From the NCBI GenBank assembly GCA_964502145.1, contig CAZCVI010000030.1, forward strand, positions 1 to 64,000: 64,000 nt of DNA, given 5' to 3'. The position numbers and the translations under genes were made by a program. The notes beneath the pieces were generated by a model. That model was not told the origin of the DNA. It saw only the letters and a list, made by a program, of their open reading frames with translations, and made no database searches. Below, in pieces: positions 12,501-27,500 of the stretch. The first letter of the stretch is position 1. Every line of letters starts with the position of its first letter. This stretch comes from CAZCVI01 sp964502145. Lineage in GTDB: Bacteria; Acidobacteriota; Aminicenantia; UBA2199.

Positions 12501-15500
12501 GCAGCGGAATTTTGAATGGGATATTGCAGCAGTGATTGCCGATAAAAAAATGGTCATATCCATCCACTACAGCAAGAAACAGTTTGCCGCCAGGACCATA
12601 GAACGAGTGCTCGATAATTATAAAAAGGAGTTAAGTCAGATCATTACCTTTTGTGCCACCAGGGAAACGCGGGAGTTCACCCCCAGCGATTTCACATATA
12701 AGGGGCTCTCTATCCAGAGTGTTGAGCGCTTCAATGAAGCATATGGGGATTGGCTTGCAGATATCTATTTATTGTCCCCCATGCAGGAAGGCATGTTGTT
12801 TTTTGCCTTGTATGAGGGAAACCGGGAACATACCGGGAGTATAGGTACGTCCTATTTTCAACAGAGTTCCTATTGTTCCCAGAGATATTTTGATATCGTG
12901 TTACTTGAAAAGAGTTTAAATGAACTGTTCAAACGTCACGATGTGTTTCGGACAGTGTTTGTTTCCGAGAATGTGGACCGTCCCGTGCAAATTTGTTTGC
13001 GTGAGCGGCAGGCCGATTTTTATTATGAAGACCTGCGGCAGTTGTTTGCTTCTGCTGATGATTTGAATCGGGATGCGTACATCCGGGAATTTAAAGAGCG
13101 AGACAGAACCCGTGGTTTTGAGCTTAGTAGTACCCCGTTGCTGCGTTTGGCCGTTATGCAGTTGGACGAAAATCTTTATCAGTTTATCTGGAGTTTCCAT
13201 CATATCGTGATGGATGGCTGGTGTATTGGCTTGGTGATTGGCGAGTTCTTTGAATTTTATAATGGTTTTCTCGCGCAACGCCCCCCTCTTATGCCCGTGG
13301 TGAAACCGTATCGCGATTATATCCAATGGCTGGAGAACCAAGATAAGAAAAAAGCACAGGACTATTGGCTAACTTATCTGGCAGATTATGATGAACCTGC
13401 TGGAGTGCCCCGGCAGACTTCAGTTAAAGCGAATGAGGCCGGTTATTACCATGCGTCCGTCCAATTGCAATTGACCGCGGGCGTCTCAACCCGGCTGGCC
13501 GCGTTAAGTGGCAGAAATAATGTCACCTTAAATACCGTCATCCAAACCTTATGGGGCATTCTGCTAGGAAAATATAATAATAAAGAGGATGTTGTGTTTG
13601 GAGCAGTTGTGTCAGGACGCCCCGCCCAATTGGCAGGTGTGGAGTCCATGGTGGGACTTTTTATTAATACCATTCCCGTGCGTATTCGTTTTGGCGAGGG
13701 ATTATCTTTTAAGCACCTGTTGCAAGAGATTCAGCAAGAAGCATTGGTTAACGAATCGTATCATTATACCCAATTGGCGGAAATCCAGGCCCACACCAAT
13801 TTGAACCAGAATCTGCTGGACCATATTCTCGTATTTGAAAATTATCCCGTTTCAGCACAAATTACCGGGGCCGCGCAAAAAAAAGAAAAAAACAATTCTC
13901 ATTCATCCTTCTCTATTTTTAATCTTGAGTCATTCGAACAGACCAATTATGACTTTAATGTTTTGGTTGTTCCCGCCGCCCAATTGGAGATTAATTTTAA
14001 ATTTAATGCCAATGTATATGACCCCCCAGCGATAAAACGGTTGGCTGCTCATTTGCATCGACTCATTGAACACATTTTGAAACATGACGATATTCTTATC
14101 CACCAACTGACCATTCTTTCTGAAGAGGAGAAACAACAGATACTGTTCGATTTTAATCAATCAGAAAGCGAATTTCCCGGCCACAAAACCATTCATGAGT
14201 GTTTTGTTGCGCAGGCCATCGCTACCCCGGAGAATGTTGCCGTGGTCTGTACCTCCAAACATGCCATAACGTACCGCGAATTAAATGAAAAATCCACGCG
14301 TTTGGCCTATCTATTAAGAACCAAAGGAGTCAGGCAGGATTCTATCGTGGGGTTGATGGTAGAACGTTCCATTGCAATGATCATCGGGATACTGGCTATT
14401 TTGAAAGCCGACGCGGCCTATTTGCCCATTGATACCGAATACCCTGAAGAAAGAAAAAAATACATGATCAAAGACAGCGGCTTAAAATTGCTTTTAACCC
14501 ATGAGACGTATAAAGGTAACACTGATATTGAATGTATAAACCCTGAGATGGATGTGGATAGTATAGATGTTTATTCCAATGGTGAAAAAATTCCCCAAGC
14601 CGAAGGTTCAAACCTGCTGTACGTTATTTATACTTCCGGTTCCACTGGAAAGCCAAAAGGGGTCATGCTGGAACATAAAAATCTGGTTAATCTGATAAAA
14701 TATCAATATGAATATACCACCATTGATTTTTCTACCGTCTTACAATTTACCTCCATCAGTTTTGATGTTTCTTTTCAAGAAATATTTTCTACCCTGCTCT
14801 TTGGCGGGCAACTCTATTTAATAGACAAGGAAAAACGAAACAATGTCGCCGAATTGTTCCAATTGGTGAAAGAGAATGAGATCAAGACCCTCTTTTTCCC
14901 CACCTCTTTTTTAAAGTTTGTCATGAATGAAGAGGACTTTATCACCCTGGTTCCCGCGTGTGTTCGACACATTGTTACCGCAGGGGAACAATTGGTTGTC
15001 AGTTCACGGTTTCAAGATTACTTACAGACCCACCACATCACCCTGCACAATCATTACGGACCATCGGAAACGCATGTGGTAACAGCGTTGACCTTGGACC
15101 CTCACGATGATATCGTAGAACTTCCCACCATCGGAAAACCCATTTCCAATACCACGATCTACATTTTGGATAAAGGAAAGCATTTATTGCCTGTAGGTGT
15201 ACCCGGTGAATTATTTATCGGTGGTGTCCAAGTAGGGCGCGGGTATTTGAACGATCCGGAGAAGACCGCCGCCAAATTTATCACCTTGGCTCCCGGTTCT
15301 GGTACTGTCTATCGAACCGGTGATTTAGCCCGCTGGTTACCAGATGGCAATATCGAATTTCTCGGACGAATGGATTTCCAGGTAAAGATCAGAGGGTTCA
15401 GGGTTGAGCTGGGCGAGATAGAGAGCCGCTTGCTGAATTATCCCGGTATCAGTGCAGCCGTTGTACTGGCTCTAACCTCCGCTAATGATAGCAGTGATAA

Positions 15501-18500
15501 ATATTTATGTGCCTATTTTGTCGCGGGCAGTGATTTGTCCATAGCCGATTTACATGAATACCTGGCTGGTCTGTTGCCTGATTATATGATCCCCGCCCAT
15601 TTTGTCGCCTTGGAAAAAATCCCCCTGACACCCAACGGGAAAATAGACCGCAAGGTTTTGTCCCACATGCAACCCCTGGATGAACCATTATCAGAAAAAT
15701 CTCTTCTGCCCCGGAATCCTATCGAAGAACAATTGCTTGCCATATGGTCCGAGGTACTGGGAGTTAATAAAGAGAAAATAAGTATTGCCGCTAATTTTTT
15801 CAAGATCGGCGGCCATTCCCTCAAAGCCGTCGTGCTGTTGTCCAAGGTTCACAAGGTTTTGAATGTTAAAATCCCCCTGGCCCAACTCTTTAAAACACCT
15901 ACCATCAGCGGATTGGCCGCCATTATCGCCGAAACCGTCCATGATAAATATACCGCCATTGTTCCCGTGGAAAAAAAGGAATACTATCCCCTATCGTCCG
16001 CCCAGAAACGGATGTATATATTACAGCAGATGGACCTAACGGGTACAGTTTACAATATATCCGGGATTACCCGGCTTACGAACCGGTCTGAAATTAATAA
16101 TGAAAAACTGGAAAGCATTGTAAAAATGGTGATTAGCAGACATGCAAGTTTTCGCACCTCCTTTTTTGTGCCGTTAGACGTGCCCATGCAGAGAGTTCAT
16201 GACGATGTCGCATTTCAAATTGAATATTATACAGTCCCAACACGTAGTGATATGATACCTATTATCACTACCTTTAGCAGGCCCTTTGATTTGGCCATAG
16301 CACCATTACTTAGAGTCGGACTGATTGATACCGGTGATAGCGGCCAATTATTGGTAGTCGATATGCATCACATTATCGCCGATGGTGTATCCCTCCAGAT
16401 CGTAATCAAGGAATTTTCCGCGCTCTATGAAAATACCCCTTTGTTGCCGTTGCACGTGCAATATAACGATTTTGCCGCATGGCAAAACAATTGCCAGGAA
16501 GACGGCAGTCTGGAACAACTGGAAAAATACTGGTTGACGCAATTGGCCGGGGAGATACCCGTACTGAACCTGCCCGTGGATTTCAAAAGACCCGAAATGC
16601 AAAGTTTTGCGGGAGATATTCTTCATGTTGAAGTCGACCACCAACAAACCGCCGCATTAAAAACAATTCTGAGTCAAACTGGCACAACCCATTTTATGCT
16701 GTTGCTGGCAGTTGTCAATATCTGGTTGAGCAAGCTCACCGGACAGGAAGATATTATTATCGGCACTCCCATTGCCGGACGCAAGCATGCCGACTTGCAG
16801 AATATCGTTGGCATGTTTGTTAATACCCTGGCCCTGCGCAACTTCCCCAGCGGTGACCAATCATTTACCCAATTCTTGCATGATGTTAAAACACGCTCAT
16901 TGGACGCCATTGAGAACCAGGAGTATCAATTTGAAGACCTGGTGGAAAAAGTGGGGGTTAACCGGGATGCAACACGTAATCCTATATTTGATGTGATGTA
17001 CAGTTTTGAGACTCTGACCGATTCCTCTACAGGACATAAAAACCATCACCTCGAAACCGAGGTTTTAGGTGCCGACAATGAGCAAATGGTTCGACATTAT
17101 GCGGCCAAATTTGATCTGGATGTCCATATTGCCGAGTCCGACGGCAGGCTTATTATCGCATTGCTCTATTGTACCCAATTATTAAAAAAAGAGACCATTG
17201 AACGGTATGCCCTGTATTTAAAAAATATCATCGCAACGGTTACAGATAACCAAGACATTCCCCTGGGGGCCATCGAAATAATAGGCGCAACGGAGAAACG
17301 GCAGATATTATATGATTTTAACGATACAACCCGCCCATATTCCTGCCCCAAAACCATTTCGCAATGGTTTGAAGAACAGGTGCAGAGAACACCCGCTAAA
17401 ACTGCGGTAGTATTTAAAGATAGTCAATGTTCTTATTTTGAATTAAACGCTAAAGCCAACCACCTGGCCCGCTTGTTAAGGCATAAAGGGGTAACTGCGG
17501 AATGTATTGTGGCGATAATGATGGAACGCTCAATAGAAATGATCGTAGCCGTAATGGCTGTTCTTAAAGCTGGCGGCGCTTATTGTCCTATTGATCCGTT
17601 ATACCCGTTACAACGGATCAACTATTTATTGCAGGACAGCCTATGTGTACTGTTATTGACCCAGTTGCACAATCAAGTGCAATTTACCTTTGGTGGCGCA
17701 ATAGTCTATATTAAAAACCACCAGATAACCATTGCTGATGCCCACAATCTTGTACCTGTTGCCGGACCAGAAAATCTCGCTTATGTGATTTATACCTCCG
17801 GCTCTACCGGCGAACCCAAAGGAGTGATGGTACAACATAACCATTATGTTAATGTGGCCATGGCCTGGAAAGAAAAATATCCCATAAGTGACAGTGAGAA
17901 TAATGTATTACAAATCGCCTCTTTCTCTTTTGATGTTTTCGCCGGTGACGTGATCAAAGCCCTATTAAACGGCGGAAAACTGGTGCTGTGCCCAACCGAA
18001 ACCATGACCGACCTCCATTCATTTTACAACCTCCTGCACAGTCAAAAAATTTCCTCTCTTGATGCCACCCCTGCTTTTATTTTCCCCTTTATGGACCATG
18101 TGTATCACAATCATCTGCCCATTGAGCACCTGAAACTGTTGATCATCGGGTCAGACAGTTGTCCAGTGGCAGATTTTAAAACCCTGCTGGCTCGATTCGG
18201 TGACCAGATGCGGATTATCAATTGTTATGGTGTTACCGAGGCCACCATTGATACCAGTGTGTATGAAGAATCTCTTGAAACGCTCCCATTATCCGGTCAT
18301 GTTCCTATCGGGAAACCCCATGCCAATATGAAAATGGTAATCATGGATACATATGGGCATTTAGTACCTATCGGCATTCCCGGCGAACTGTATATTGGCG
18401 GTAAAAGTGTAGCCAGAGGCTATTTACACCGCCCCGAACTCACCGCAGACCGTTTTATACCCGATCCGTTTTCTCCAGGAGAACGTCTCTATAAAACCGG

Positions 18501-21500
18501 TGACCGTGTTAAATGGTTAGCGGATGGTAATGTTGCCTTTTTGGGTAGAATTGATCAGCAAGTCAAGATTCGCGGTTATCGTATCGAATTGGCGGAAATT
18601 GAAGCGAAACTAGTCGCCCATGAGGACATTAAAGAGGCGGTTGTGCAGGTGATCGAAAGCAACGATAAATACCTGTGTGCCTTCGTTGTCCCCCGTGAGC
18701 CCGGCGTATGGGCCAAAGGCGCAGGGGCAGTGCTGAAAGAATATCTCACCGCCTGCTTACCGGAATACATGGTGCCAAGTTATTTTATCGTCATGGATAA
18801 ATTCCCCCTGACTCCCAATGGCAAAATCGACAGGAAGCTGTTATCCCAAACCCATATCACCCATTTGCAATGTTGTGATGAATATATCGCGCCCAGCAAT
18901 CCAGTAGAAGAAAAATTGGTCGCTCTGTGGTCCAACCTGTTGGCCATTGACAAAGAAAAAATAAGCACCAGCGCCGATTTCTTTAAACTGGGAGGACATT
19001 CTCTTAAAGCCGTGGTGCTATTGAGCACAATTCATAAGGAGTTCAATGTCACCCTCCCGCTGTCAGAACTGTTTAAAAAACCCACGGTCCATGGATTGGC
19101 CGCCACCATAACCGGGGCCGTGTACGATCCATACGCAGACATTGAACCGGTAGAAAAAAAGGAATATTATCCCATGTCGTCAGCCCAGAAACGACTCTAT
19201 ATTATCCAACAAATGGACCTGGACAGTACAGCCTACAATATGCCCGGTGTAACACGCCTCAGTGATAAAATCGATGGGGAAAAACTGCAACAAACCTTTA
19301 ACATGTTGATACAGCGGCATGAAAGTTTTCGCACCTCTTTCCATATGCAGGCAGACGTTCCAGTGCAGAAAATTCATGATCAGGCACCATTGCATATCGA
19401 ACATTATGCCAATGCAGATTCCATCACCATCGACCTGATCATGAGTGGATTTATACAACCATTTGATTTAACCCTGGCACCATTACTGCGGGTCGGACTA
19501 ATCCAGTCTAAAGAAAAGGGCAATCTCTTGCTGGTAGATATGCACCACATCATCTCGGATGGCATTTCCCATGACATTCTGGTCACGGACCTTCTTGCTA
19601 TTTATAAAGAGAGCCCCCTACCCCCGTTGCGAGTGCAATATAAAGATTTTGCCCGGTGGCAAAATGACCGCCAAGAAGCAGGGAAACTGGAGCAGCAGGA
19701 AAAATATTGGTTGCAGGAATTTTCCGGCCAGATACCGGTTTTGGATTTACCCATGGATTATCCCCGCCCCGCAGAGCAGAGTTTTGCCGGGGATACCGTT
19801 TCATTTCACGTCGATGCAGAACTCACCGCCGCCCTAAAAACCATCGTTAGCCGCAGCAATACCACTTTTTTTATGCTGCTGTTGGCGATTACCCAGGTCT
19901 GGTTGAGCAAACTCTCCGGCCAGGAAGATATCATTGTTGGAACCCCTATAGCAGGCCGCAAACACGCCGCCCTGGAAAAAATCATCGGTATGTTTGTCAA
20001 TACTCTCGCCTTGCGTAACTTTCCCAGCGGCGGGCAATCTTTTATGCAGTTTCTTTATGAAGTTAAAGCACGTTCCTTGGCCGCTTTCGAGAACCAGGAA
20101 TATCCATTTGAAGAGCTGGTTGAGAAAGTGGCGGTAAGCCGGGATGCGTCCCGCAACCCGTTATTCGATATCATGCTGACCTTCGAAACCGTCCACACGT
20201 TGCTGGCAGATTCTGAACGCGGTGACCGTGATACTACCGCGCCGGATTCCACGACCAACCCCCTTCAGGCCGCAAAATTCGATATGACGGTCAATATTGT
20301 GGAATCGGCAGGCACCCTTACTATCTCCCTTCTCTATTGTTCCAAACTCTTCAAAAAAGAGACTATTGAAGGGTATGCCGGTTATTTAGGAAACATTCTG
20401 TCCGCAGTGACGCAGAATAGCGATGTGCCGTTATCCGCTATAGAGATCATGAGTGTTCAGGAGAAACAACGGCTATTATACGAGTTCAACAATACCACCA
20501 CTTCCTATCCCAGTACCCAGACTATCCCGCAATTGTTTGCCGAACAAGCGGAAAAAATACCCCATCATATCGCTGTTATTCTGGACGAGAGCCAAATCAC
20601 GTACCAAGAATTGGAAAATCGTGCCAGACGTTTGGCGCAGGTTTTGCAGACAACAGGCGTTGGTCCCAATACGATTGTAGCCCTGATGGCGGAACGGTCT
20701 ATAGAAATGATCGTGGGTATCATGGGCATATTAAAAGCAGGCGGTGCCTATTTACCACTTGAACCTAACTTTCCCCAGCAACGTATCTCATATATGCTGG
20801 CTGACAGCAATACCCACGTGTTAGTGGTCACCGCTCGCACTGCCGGAAAAATACCTTTTGAACACCATATAATAAATATAAACCAGGTGTTGACCACCCC
20901 CTCCGATCAATCCTTGTTTCCAGTTCTTGCTGATGCCGCAAACCTCGCCTATATCATCTACACCTCCGGTTCAACTGGAATGCCCAAAGGTGTGCTTACC
21001 CTTCATTATAATGTGTCCCGTGTCGTTCGTAATACCAATTATATTGATATCCAGCAGACAGATCGATTGTTGCAGTTGTCCAATTATGCTTTTGACGGTT
21101 CCGTGTTCGATATATACGGGGCACTGCTAAACGGTGCGGCATTAGTCTTGTTGCCGCCAGTACCGGTTATTGGTGTTGACTTACTCGCCGAAATGATTAC
21201 CACCCAAATGGTGACCCTGTTCTTTATCACAGTTGCTTTATTCAATTTATTGGTCGATTTAAACCTCGCCTGTCTAAAATCTGTACGACATGTGATTGCC
21301 GGGGGTGAACGGATGTCCGTGGAGCATACCGGGAAAGCATTGGCATATCTCGGCAATGGGCGAATTATCAATGGGTATGGCCCCACTGAAACTACCGTGT
21401 TTGCCGTGTGCAATGTCATCCAAGGCATAGATGCCCAAGCTCCTTCAATACCCATTGGTACTCCCATTGCCAACACCACCGTGTATATTCTGGACAGGTA

Positions 21501-24500
21501 TTTGCATGCCGTGCCCATGAATAGTGTCGGTGAGCTTTACATTGGCGGTGCAGGCAATGCCCTCGGTTATCTCAACAACCCCACCTTAACCGCTGAAAGA
21601 TTTATCAAAAATCCTTTTATTACCACAGGCACCACCCAAACCCTCTATAAAACGGGTGACCTGGCCCGCTGGTTACCCGACGGCACCATTGAGTGTCTGG
21701 GTAGAATCGATCATCAAGTAAAAATCCGTGGTTTCCGTATTGAACTGGGCGAAATCGAAAACCGTTTGTTAAGCCATGAGGAAATCAACGAAGCTGTTAT
21801 TCTCGTTCAAGAGGATCGGCGAGGCGATAAATATTTGTGTGGTTATATTGTTCCCGCAAGTCGCGGAACTTTTACCCAACGTCCCACTCTTGCCGAAGAA
21901 TTAAAAAAATATCTGGCTGCAACTCTTCCAGAGTATATGATCCCCGCCTATTTTATCCCCCTGGAAAAAATGCCGTTAACCCCGAACGGTAAAATCGACA
22001 GGAACGTGCTCTTGCATTTGCAACCCACAGATCGCCAATCCCGGCAAAATCACACTGCCCCACGCAATAAAACCGAAGCACAATTGGTGGCGATCTGGGC
22101 GGACGTATTAAATATAGATACCACTGCTATCGGCATAGAAAGCGATTTTTTTGAACTGGGCGGTCACTCTTTACGAGCCACCATCCTGGTTAGCAAAATT
22201 CATAAAGAACTGGAAGTCAAAGTACCCCTGACCGAGGTCTTTAAACGCAAGACTGTCAGCGGGATAGCTGAATATATCAACCAAGCACAAAAAGAAAAAT
22301 ATACCGGTATCGCTTTCATTGAAATGAAAGAATATTATCCCCTCTCATCCGCGCAAAAACGGCTCTATTTCTTACAACAGATGGACGAAACTGGAATCAG
22401 TTATAATATGCCCATGCTGTTGTCTCTGGGTAAAGAGGTCGAAAAAAATAGACTTGAAGCCACATTAGCCGCACTGATCTTCCGCCATGAAAGTTTAAGA
22501 ACCTCCTTTACCACCGTGAGTAATGTCCCGGTTCAGCGCGTCCATGATCACCTGGAATTTGCCTGTGAATATTATGATGCGTCGGCACCCTATTCACCGC
22601 AATCTACCCCGGTTACCACCCTTGTTAAAAACTTTGTTCGTCCTTTCGATTTATCCAAGGCCCCGTTGTTACGCTCCGGGTTGATCCGGCTGCCAGACAA
22701 CAACCATATTTGGATGGTGGATGTCCATCATATTGTATCTGACGGCACTTCTCATGCCATTCTTACCGATGATTTCTTAGCATTGTATAACCATAAAGAA
22801 TTAGCACCCCTGAAATTTCACTACAAGGAATTCTCCCAATGGCAAAATAATCTGTTTGAAAAAGGGGCCATTCAGATTCAAGAAGAGTACTGGCTTAAAT
22901 TGTATGCTGGAGAAATACCCACACTGGACCTACCCACGGATTATAAACGCCCTGCAATCTTTACCTTTGCCGGGGATACCTTTTATTTTGAACTTAAAGA
23001 CGAAGAGGTCCGACCATTTAAGGAATTGGCCATAACATGTGGTGGCACTTTATTTATGAATATTCTCGCCGCTCTGAATACTCTTTTTTATAGATATACC
23101 GGGCAGACTGATATCATCATCGGCAACGGAATTGCCGGACGCAACCATGAAGATATCCTGCGGGTCATCGGTATGTTTGTCAATACCCAGGCCATGAGGA
23201 ATTACCCCCAAGGGGAAAAAACCTATGAAGCGTTCTTACGGGAAGTCAATCAACACAGTGTCCACGCTTTTGAAAACCAGGACGTCCAGTTTGAGGAACT
23301 GGTGGACAAACTCGCTCTAGAACGCGATGCTTCCCGCAATCCCTTGTTTGATATTTGTATGATCGTGCAGAATTTCCAACAGGCACAGGGTCAGGATGCG
23401 TTGCCCGTGGCACTGTTTGGTGGAAAAGAAACCCAGCCATTGCCAGCCGAAGTCAATTATAGAAACAAAACTGCTAAATTCGATATGACTTTTTTTGTCA
23501 CCGAACGGGACGAGACCTTGGATATTGCCATTGAGTACTATACCGGCATATTTGAAGAAGCCACTATTGAACGGATGGCCACCCATTTTAAAAATATTAT
23601 CAAAGCCGTCATCGCTGATCCCGCTATTCCATTAATCAAGATTCCCTTGTTGTCTCACGCAGAAGAAAAACAATTGCTTTATGCATTTAATGAAAGCACC
23701 ACCCCTTATCCCAAAGATAAAACCATCCACAGTATATTTGCCGATCAGGTAGAGAAGAGCCCGGATACCATCGCATTGGTATTAAATGATGCTGTACTCA
23801 CATACAAAGAATTGGATCGGGAAGCCAACCGTCTGGCCCGTTACCTCATCGAAGGAAAAGGCATTATTCCTGCCCATGAAGAACGCGTCGGGCTTTTAAT
23901 GTCCCCCTCATTTTCCCGTATTATTGCCATTATGGGCATACTCAAAGCAGGAAGCTGTTATGTGCCGTTGGATCCCTCCATGCCCGAAGAACGGCTCAAA
24001 TATATGATCAAAGATGGTTGCATCGGTATTGTTATTTCCGAAAAGAAATACATTAAAACATTGAACCGTCTCCAATGGGAGTGTCAAACCTTGCACAGCT
24101 TTTTATGTATGGACAGTGACGATGTGTTGCAGGAAGATGAACGGGAGAAAAGCGCGTTGATGGATAAAGAGTTGTGGCATCATGTCGCCGATACTGCCGT
24201 GGATGAAATCACTGGTGGCGGTTGGAATTCCAGTTATACTGGAAAACCCATTCCCAAAGAAGAGATGGATGAATACGGTGCCAATGTGCGTCTAAAACTA
24301 ACCCCGCTCTTACATCCAGCTATGCGTGTCTTGGAAATCGGTTCCGCTTCCGGTATTACCATGTTCGGCATTGCTCCCCAAGTCGCCATGTATTATGGGA
24401 CCGATCTGTCGCAAGTTATCACCGATAAAAACAAAGAGCGTGTCAAACAGGAAGGTATCTCCAACATCAAACTCGCTTGTTTGGCCGCCCATGAAATCAG

Positions 24501-27500
24501 CCAGATTAAAGATATGTCCTTTGACGATGAGGAACACACTCCCTTTACCGGCGTTGATCTCATCATTATCAACAGCGTTATCCAGTGTTTTCATGGTCAT
24601 AATTATTTGCGTCATGTGATCGCACAGGCCATTGATTTAATGGCCGATAACGGTTTGCTCTTTATTGGCGATATCATGGACCAGGACACCAAGGAGGCGT
24701 TGATCCGTGATCTCACCGCCTTTAAAAACGCAGATAAAGAGCGGCAATATACCACCAAAACCGATTGGTCCACCGAACTCTTTGTAGCTCGCGATTTCTG
24801 GACCGATCTCGCTGCTGAAGTCTCAGTCATCAAAGATATCCAATTCAGCCATAAAATATATACCATTAATAATGAACTTACCAAATTCAGATACGACACC
24901 TTGATCACTATCAATAAAAAACCAGTCATAGTCAAGCCGTGGCCCAAAAAGAAATATCAAGAAGACCGTCGCACTCTCTGCCGCTTTTCAACTGAACCCA
25001 TACACGTAAACACCTCCCCCGACAGTCTCGCTTATATTATCTACACCTCCGGCTCTACCGGTAATCCCAAGGGTGTGTTGACCCTCCATTACAATGTTAG
25101 CCGCGTTGTTTGCAATACCAATTATATCACTATCACCCCCAATGATCGTTTGCTCCAGTTATCCAATTATGCGTTTGATGGTTCCGTATTCGATATATTT
25201 GGAGCACTATTAAACCGTTCCGCGTTGGTGCTGTTACCCGCAGAAAAAGGTGTTGGTGTGGACCTGTTGGCCGACGTTATTACCCAGAAAGCAGTCACCG
25301 TCTTTTTTGTCACCACTGCCTTGTTTAATTTGTTGACCCATGAAGTCCCCCATATTTTTGATCACATCAGGCATGTATTGTTCGGGGGCGAACGAGTCTC
25401 CGTGGATCACAGCAAACGAGCCTTAGAATACGCCGGACCAGGAAAAATTCTGCACATGTACGGCCCCACCGAAATCACCGTCTATGCTACCGCGTATCCC
25501 ATTCACACCATTGAAAAAAACGCTATCACTATTCCCATTGGTCCACCCAATGCCAATACTACCGCGTATATACTGGATAATTATTTACAACCCGTCCCAT
25601 TAGGCGTCACCGCTGAGATATACATTGGCGGTCTAGGTACTGCCAGAGGTTACATGAACCGCCCCGAACTCACCCACGACGTTTTTATTCCCAATCCTTT
25701 TGTAGCCGGTGACCGCTTATATAAAACCGGGGATCTTGGCAAATGGTTGCCTGGAGGAGATATCGAATTTATTGGACGCAGTGATTTCCAGGTTAAGATC
25801 AGGGGCTACCGGATTGAATTGGGCGAAATCGAAAAACGGTTGTTAAGCTTTAGCGAAATAAAAGAAACCATCGTTCTCGCCAGAGAGGATAGTAGTGGCG
25901 ACAGGTATTTGTGTAGTTACATCGTTCCGCAAATCCCTGGAGCCTTTGATCAGCGTCCCACATTGACCGAAGAAATACGAACCCATCTCGCCGCCACCTT
26001 GCCTGAATTCATGATCCCCACTTATTTTCTCCCGCTTGAAAAAATGCCCCTCAACCGCAACGGCAAAATCGACAGAAACGTGTTAGACCGAATACAGACC
26101 AGCGATTATATGGCGCAAAATGAATACACCGCCCCGCGCAATAAAATAGAAGAGAAATTAGTACACATATGGTCCGAAGTATTAAATGTGCAACCCGGAT
26201 TAATCAGCATAGACGCTAATTTTTTTGAACTGGGCGGCCACTCCTTAAGAGCGACTATTCTAGTCTCTAAAATTCATAAAGAACTCAATGTCAAATTACC
26301 CCTGGCTGAAGTGTTTAAACGCAAAACCCTGCGCGGCATGGCTGAATATCTCGAAAATATCCTTGAAGATACCCTAAAAGATACGTATTCCGGTATTGAA
26401 CCCGTGGAAAAAAAGGAATATTACGAAATGTCGTCAGTGCAAAAGCGCCTGTATTTTATACAACAATTGGATTTGCAAAGTACCGTTTACAATATTTTCG
26501 GTGTTAACCCACTCATGGATGACCTTAATATCGAAAAACTGGAAATGGTTTTTAAGACATTGATAGACCATCATGAAAGCTTTAGAACTTCCTTTCACAT
26601 GGTGAACGATGAACCCGTGCAGATAGTTCATGACCATGCGCCATTCCAAATTGAATATTTCACCGTCGCTGAAAAGACACCGGCTCGTAATACAGAAGAG
26701 ACCAACAGCATTATAAAAAGGTTTTTAAGGCCCTTTGATTTGACTAAAGCACCATTACTGCGCGTGGGACTTATCCAGTCTATGACAAATGGCAAAAGCA
26801 ATCTCTTGCTGGTCGATATACATCATATTATCGCCGATGGCGTTTCTTTCGAATTATTAATAAAGGATTTTATGGCATGTTATAAAGGTACTGCGCTGCT
26901 GCCACTTTATGTGCAATATAAAGATTTTGCCCACTGGCAAAATTACCATAAAATAAACGGGTACTTGAATTCGCAAGAAAAATACTGGTTGTCGATATTT
27001 TCCGAGGAGATACCGGTACTCAACTTACCCGTTGATTATAAAAGACCTGAAATGCAGAGTTTTGAAGGGAATACAGTCAATTTTTTATTAAGCGACGTAG
27101 AGACCCACACATTAAAAGAGCTGGCTGTCAGAACAGGGGCGACGCTTTATATGACTATACTGGCAGTTTATACCCTCTTGCTTTCCAGATTGAGCGGTCA
27201 GGAAGATATTGTCGTGGGTACACCTATTGCTGCCAGGAGGCATACAGACCTTGAACATATTATCGGAATGTTTGTCAATACCCTGGCCATGAGGAACTAC
27301 CCTGAAGGCGAGAAAACTTTCGACACGTTTTTGCAGGAAATCAAAGAGCGCACCCTGGCAGCCTTCGAAAATCAGGATTATCCATTTGAGGATTTGGTGA
27401 ACCGTGTGGTCGTCCGAAGAGATACCGGGCGTAATCCCATATTTGACGCGATGTTAAACCTGTTGAACCAAGCCGATTTCTCCAGAACGAATCCCGCCCA

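Noticed and set aside
6571..13928. Assembly artefact as the sole explanation of the duplicated block
   Set aside because: The A domains within and around the copies differ and each module is complete, so a real duplication is more likely; read mapping is still needed.
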